Shown here: positions 60,963-64,000 of the stretch, piece by piece | How positions within the stretch are numbered: the stretch's first letter is position 1 | Layout of the letters: every line of letters starts with the position of its first letter | NCBI GenBank assembly: GCA_018806985.1 | Contig: JADANN010000013.1 | Coordinates: forward strand, 248,001 to 312,000 | Direction: 5' to 3' | Length of the DNA: 64,000 nt | From: Angiostrongylus vasorum | Lineage: Eukaryota > Nematoda > Chromadorea > Rhabditida > Metastrongylidae | The notes under the pieces: generated by a model | The model's input: the letters and a program-made list of their open reading frames with translations, nothing else | Told to the model about the DNA's origin: nothing | Databases searched by the model: none | Made by a program: the position numbers and the translations under genes

Positions 60963-61160
60963 CACAAGTGTGGCGTAGTGGTCGGAGACGTCCTGCAATG
61001 CACGTGGGATGAATTCCCGCACCCCTGGGCCACCAAAATATCCATCCCACCGGGGTTGGCAAATTGATACCAGACTTGTTTCGGAGGATAGCAGCATTGA
61101 CCCGATACATCGGTACCCATTGTAAAGGCATTGTAAAGGCTAGATATACAAGATTGGACC
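60963..61160 (+). repeat. SINE-A copy, partial
   Basis: Starts 'acaagtgtggcgtagtggtc' back to back with the SINE-C head; the 3' end is truncated after 'aaaggctagatata'. Confidence 0.85.
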
Positions 61161-61197
61161 AGGATTAATCAAGGGAAAATTTTTGAAAACAACAATA

Positions 61198-61458
61198 AAG
61201 GATAAAAAGGATAACGCTCTTGGCGTTGATCAATCCCTGAGGGACGCGTCATGCATTCGACGACTTCACTAAGTATCATTGGAGGCGATTGAATGCATAC
61301 CAACCCCATATACAGCCAGTGCTACTATCCTGCCAGACAAATCTGGTATCAATTTACCGACTCCTGGGCGATGGAAGGCTTGGTGGACCGGGTGATGGGA
61401 TCAATACCATGTGCGTGTTGTAGGGCGCCTCCGACCACTGCGTCACACAAGCCCAAAA
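61198..61458 (-). repeat. SINE-A copy
   Basis: From 'aaggataaaaaggataacgc' to 'gaccactgcgtcacacaagc'. A short internal deletion removes part of the domain between 'gcatac' and 'cagccagtgc'. Confidence 0.85.
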
Positions 61459-61459
61459 A

Positions 61460-62485
61460 ACACGCCCGAAAATATCAACACCATCAGAAAACGTTACGAT
61501 GATGTTTGCGTGCCCAGAAAACAGAATCGCTCACTACAACTTCTTGAAACCTGGTGATATTATCACGGTAGAGGTGTACTGCATAGAAATCGGCAAAATG
61601 TACCGAACACCTGCGAACTCTACAAGCATCACCGATTAACTACGAGGAAACACATGTTGCTTGGTAACATCAAAGTAATATAGTACTCGCAGCACAGCTG
61701 AAAGTGTAGGTTCAAAGAATTGGGATACAAATTTCGCTACTTCCCTTGGCTTATCACTTTTCATTTCGATCCCTTCAAAAAACCTCTACCAATTAAGCCG
61801 CTGCTTGAAATACTCCCAAAGGATTTAGGCACTGCAGAAAGTTGTACGGAATAAATAAACATGTACGTCTCAATGCAGATATGTCCATTCCAGAAATTTT
61901 CCTCTCCGTTAACAAAACAATATTTCTCAACCTGACCGTCAATTAATCTTAGTAGTAATAACCATTACCTTCCTGGATTGTTAAGCCAACACAAGTCTGA
62001 TATAGATGTTTATTCAGCTAACGTTTTCACGTCTTCATTTTCATCAAGAAGATGATTCAAGTCTTTGGTCATAAAGCGTATCGAGCCGGATCTTCTTCAG
62101 TAGAGCGCCACCCGAATAATGAAGACACCACATCGAGAAGACGATAGACTGCGGACCATAGACCATCGGCTCTGACGAAGATGAAGACGTTAAAACGTTA
62201 GCCAGATAAACATCTTCATCAACCTCTATTAACAAAGTTTACTATGCGATCAGAAGTGTCTAAAACTTCAAAGAACCATCTTGAACAGTACAGCATTAAA
62301 AGAGAGAACGTCTACGGAGCTCAAAAAAAGTAGAGCGAGCAGTCGGATTAACCGGTAGGAAAACCAATTCATAAAGGAAGGATGATACAAAGGAGAGGAG
62401 ATTATCCTCCACGGTTGATCGACTAAGGAGATCACATTCTATGTGTACCTATAATGTTTAGTGAATATGGATAACTGCTTGAGAG
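61460..62485. other. No feature recognised
   Basis: No supported gene or clear repeat match. 'gtttattcagctaacgtttt' near 62010 and 'aaaacgttagccagataaac' near 62190 suggest a short inverted pair. Confidence 0.35.
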
Positions 62486-62489
62486 CAAA

Positions 62490-62700
62490 ACTAGGCAACA
62501 CACAATTGGTAACGTGGGCCACCCTTGAACCCTCAACAGAGGTTGCTAAGCAGCTTACTGATATAGACCTGTGTGCACACTTATTTGATTCCACAGTTAC
62601 TACTACAGCGACACTGGATGATACTTTGACCACATCGAAGAAGTTGCGTACAAGACATAGATCATTCGAGCTTGCCTTCCACAGATGAACCGGCCTACAG
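62490..62700 (+). mobile_element. RTE-type relic fragment
   Basis: 'LCAHLFDSTVTTTATLDDTL' and 'TSKKLRTRHRSFE' in the frame 62461-62688 match the segment found at 36790 and 11540. Further similarity up to about 63050 is weak. Confidence 0.6.
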
Positions 62701-63537
62701 AAAACCAAGGTGGTTTTCGTACTTTAGACCTTCCAAGAATATCCCATCGACAAGATACCGAAGAATATTTATCGAAAAGAACCATATAATGATGAGAAGA
62801 GAAGATGACAAAAGGGATGAGAACTTTAAAGTGGATCCCAAGAGAATCAAAAACAAAATCGAAGGAAACCACCAAAAAGATGAGTCGACGTGCTCGTTAC
62901 AAAGATGGTATTCGTTACACGCACGAATCAGACATATTCACAGTTGGAATCATCTTTCAGATGATCAAACCGCAGCCGAGGCCACATGAGGATACGACCA
63001 TGTCAATGTGGATGATGGCTGGAAGACAGAAAAAACGATGGAACTAACTCCCAAGGTCGACTTGCTATTAACCTCGGCATTGATCAAATAATTCACTATA
63101 TTCTTTTTGAACAAATATAAGCTGTTACTTTGTTTTCTATTGACGGAAAAAGCTGACATTTTGGAGGATTTCGCATTTCTCAGAGCATGGAAAGGTCAAG
63201 TTGGATGTAATCTACCCAGCCAAACACCTCCATAACCAAACCAGAAAAATACTAAGTCAAATTGAATCAATCGATTGAAACCTTGGTTTGGCCTTTTTCT
63301 TTGTTTTGGTTACGAAAGTTTTCGGCTGGATAGATTGTAGTGATACTGACCTTTCCACGCGACGAAGGAAGTGTTATGGTCCAGACAGTGTGAATTCGAA
63401 TTATGCTGTAAATAGATAAGTTAGTAAGCAAATGGATAATTTAAAAAATGCTAAACCGAACAATCTCAACAACAAAGCAGTTCGAAATGACTTTAGAAGA
63501 CCAAAAACCAGTCACTTGTCACTCTACTGAACAATTC

Positions 63538-63640
63538 CAGGGTGAACGCGTTACTCCCCGGAAAGGACAATAGCGCGTTCGTTCCCCACCGCAGACATCT
63601 GCGGTCCGGAGTTTTGCAAATATCTCAGCATCTCCAGATA
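63538..63640 (+). repeat. SINE-B fragment
   Basis: 'gtgaacgcgttactccccgg', 'gcgttcgttccccaccgcag', 'ggagttttgcaaatatctca'; ends abruptly on both sides. Confidence 0.85.
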
Positions 63641-64000
63641 CTTCAAGAACCGACTCCCCATTAGCCTTGGCTCATCTATATGCACACATATTTTCCAGAT
63701 GCTTTTAGGGTTCCGACTATTTATCACTGATAAGACAACGATTCTTTCCCTTAAAATTCGTCCATTTCTTTATTGGTACGACTGAAAACTACAGTATGAT
63801 ACATTACAAAACAGAGAGCAGAATAAAAATAAAATAAAAAAACAAGACAGAGCTTGAATCCTTTGAACAAAGAAAAGCTCCTTGCAGTTCTAGACCACAG
63901 TGCTCTACTCCATGAGCTATTTTTTTGTTATGCCTTGCACGACTGTACATCTTTTTCTTCTCGTTATTCCGCTCGTTAATAAGATTAATTACGCTCGATT
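63641..64000. other. No feature recognised
   Basis: AT-rich window end without supported features. Confidence 0.4.

Noticed and set aside
1..64000. CRISPR arrays, bacterial operons, rRNA genes or an intact virus
   Set aside because: No regularly spaced short repeats, no Shine-Dalgarno-led gene strings, no rRNA similarity and no viral structural genes; the exon-intron structure is eukaryotic.

Overview
The window looks like nuclear DNA of a nematode, most likely a clade V (strongylid or rhabditid) worm. Host genes are split into short exons. Introns can be as short as about 40-50 nt with TTTCAG-like acceptors. Several start codons sit 4-40 nt after a strong acceptor with no upstream exon, as expected for spliced-leader trans-splicing. 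The proteins that can be named resemble their Caenorhabditis counterparts. The species assignment is inference.

Four host genes are recognised by protein similarity: an ARGLU1-like splicing/transcription cofactor (+, 7112-9987), ribosomal protein eS12 (+, 42891-43601), a PAPS transporter of the SLC35B3/PST-2 type (+, about 50140-54323, N-terminus not found) and a calcipressin/RCAN-type calcineurin regulator (-, 57210-55132). The 3' exons of a LIM-domain gene lie at 17671-16487 (-). Three further genes were rebuilt from phase-consistent exons but not recognised: a 390-residue protein (-, 40528-37546), a 134-residue protein (-, 31119-30528), and the last six exons of a protein with a SOCS-box-like C-terminus (+, 21542-29245). 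These genes have unrelated housekeeping or signalling roles, and nothing suggests a shared pathway or an operon.

Most of the rest is repeats. There are RTE-type non-LTR retrotransposon relics (80-380, 11455-12060, 14040-16195, about 34150-37010, 44080-44500, 45030-46190, 62490-62700) and a mariner relic (2220-2965).

Four short interspersed families recur through introns and intergenic DNA. SINE-A (about 280 bp), SINE-B and SINE-C each have a tRNA-like head with A- and B-box motifs. SINE-A and SINE-C appear to share a central module behind different heads. Rep-1 is about 370 bp with a CCAAGTRT-type simple-repeat tail. Target-site duplications of 9-13 bp are visible for several copies, so these families were retroposed. 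Two SINE-B copies head to head form a near-perfect hairpin with 174/175-bp arms (26994-27381). A (TA)51 tract lies at 37097-37198.

The strongest candidate for something undescribed is this set of nematode SINE-like families with interchangeable heads. Exon coordinates were read by eye and gene models are not backed by transcripts.
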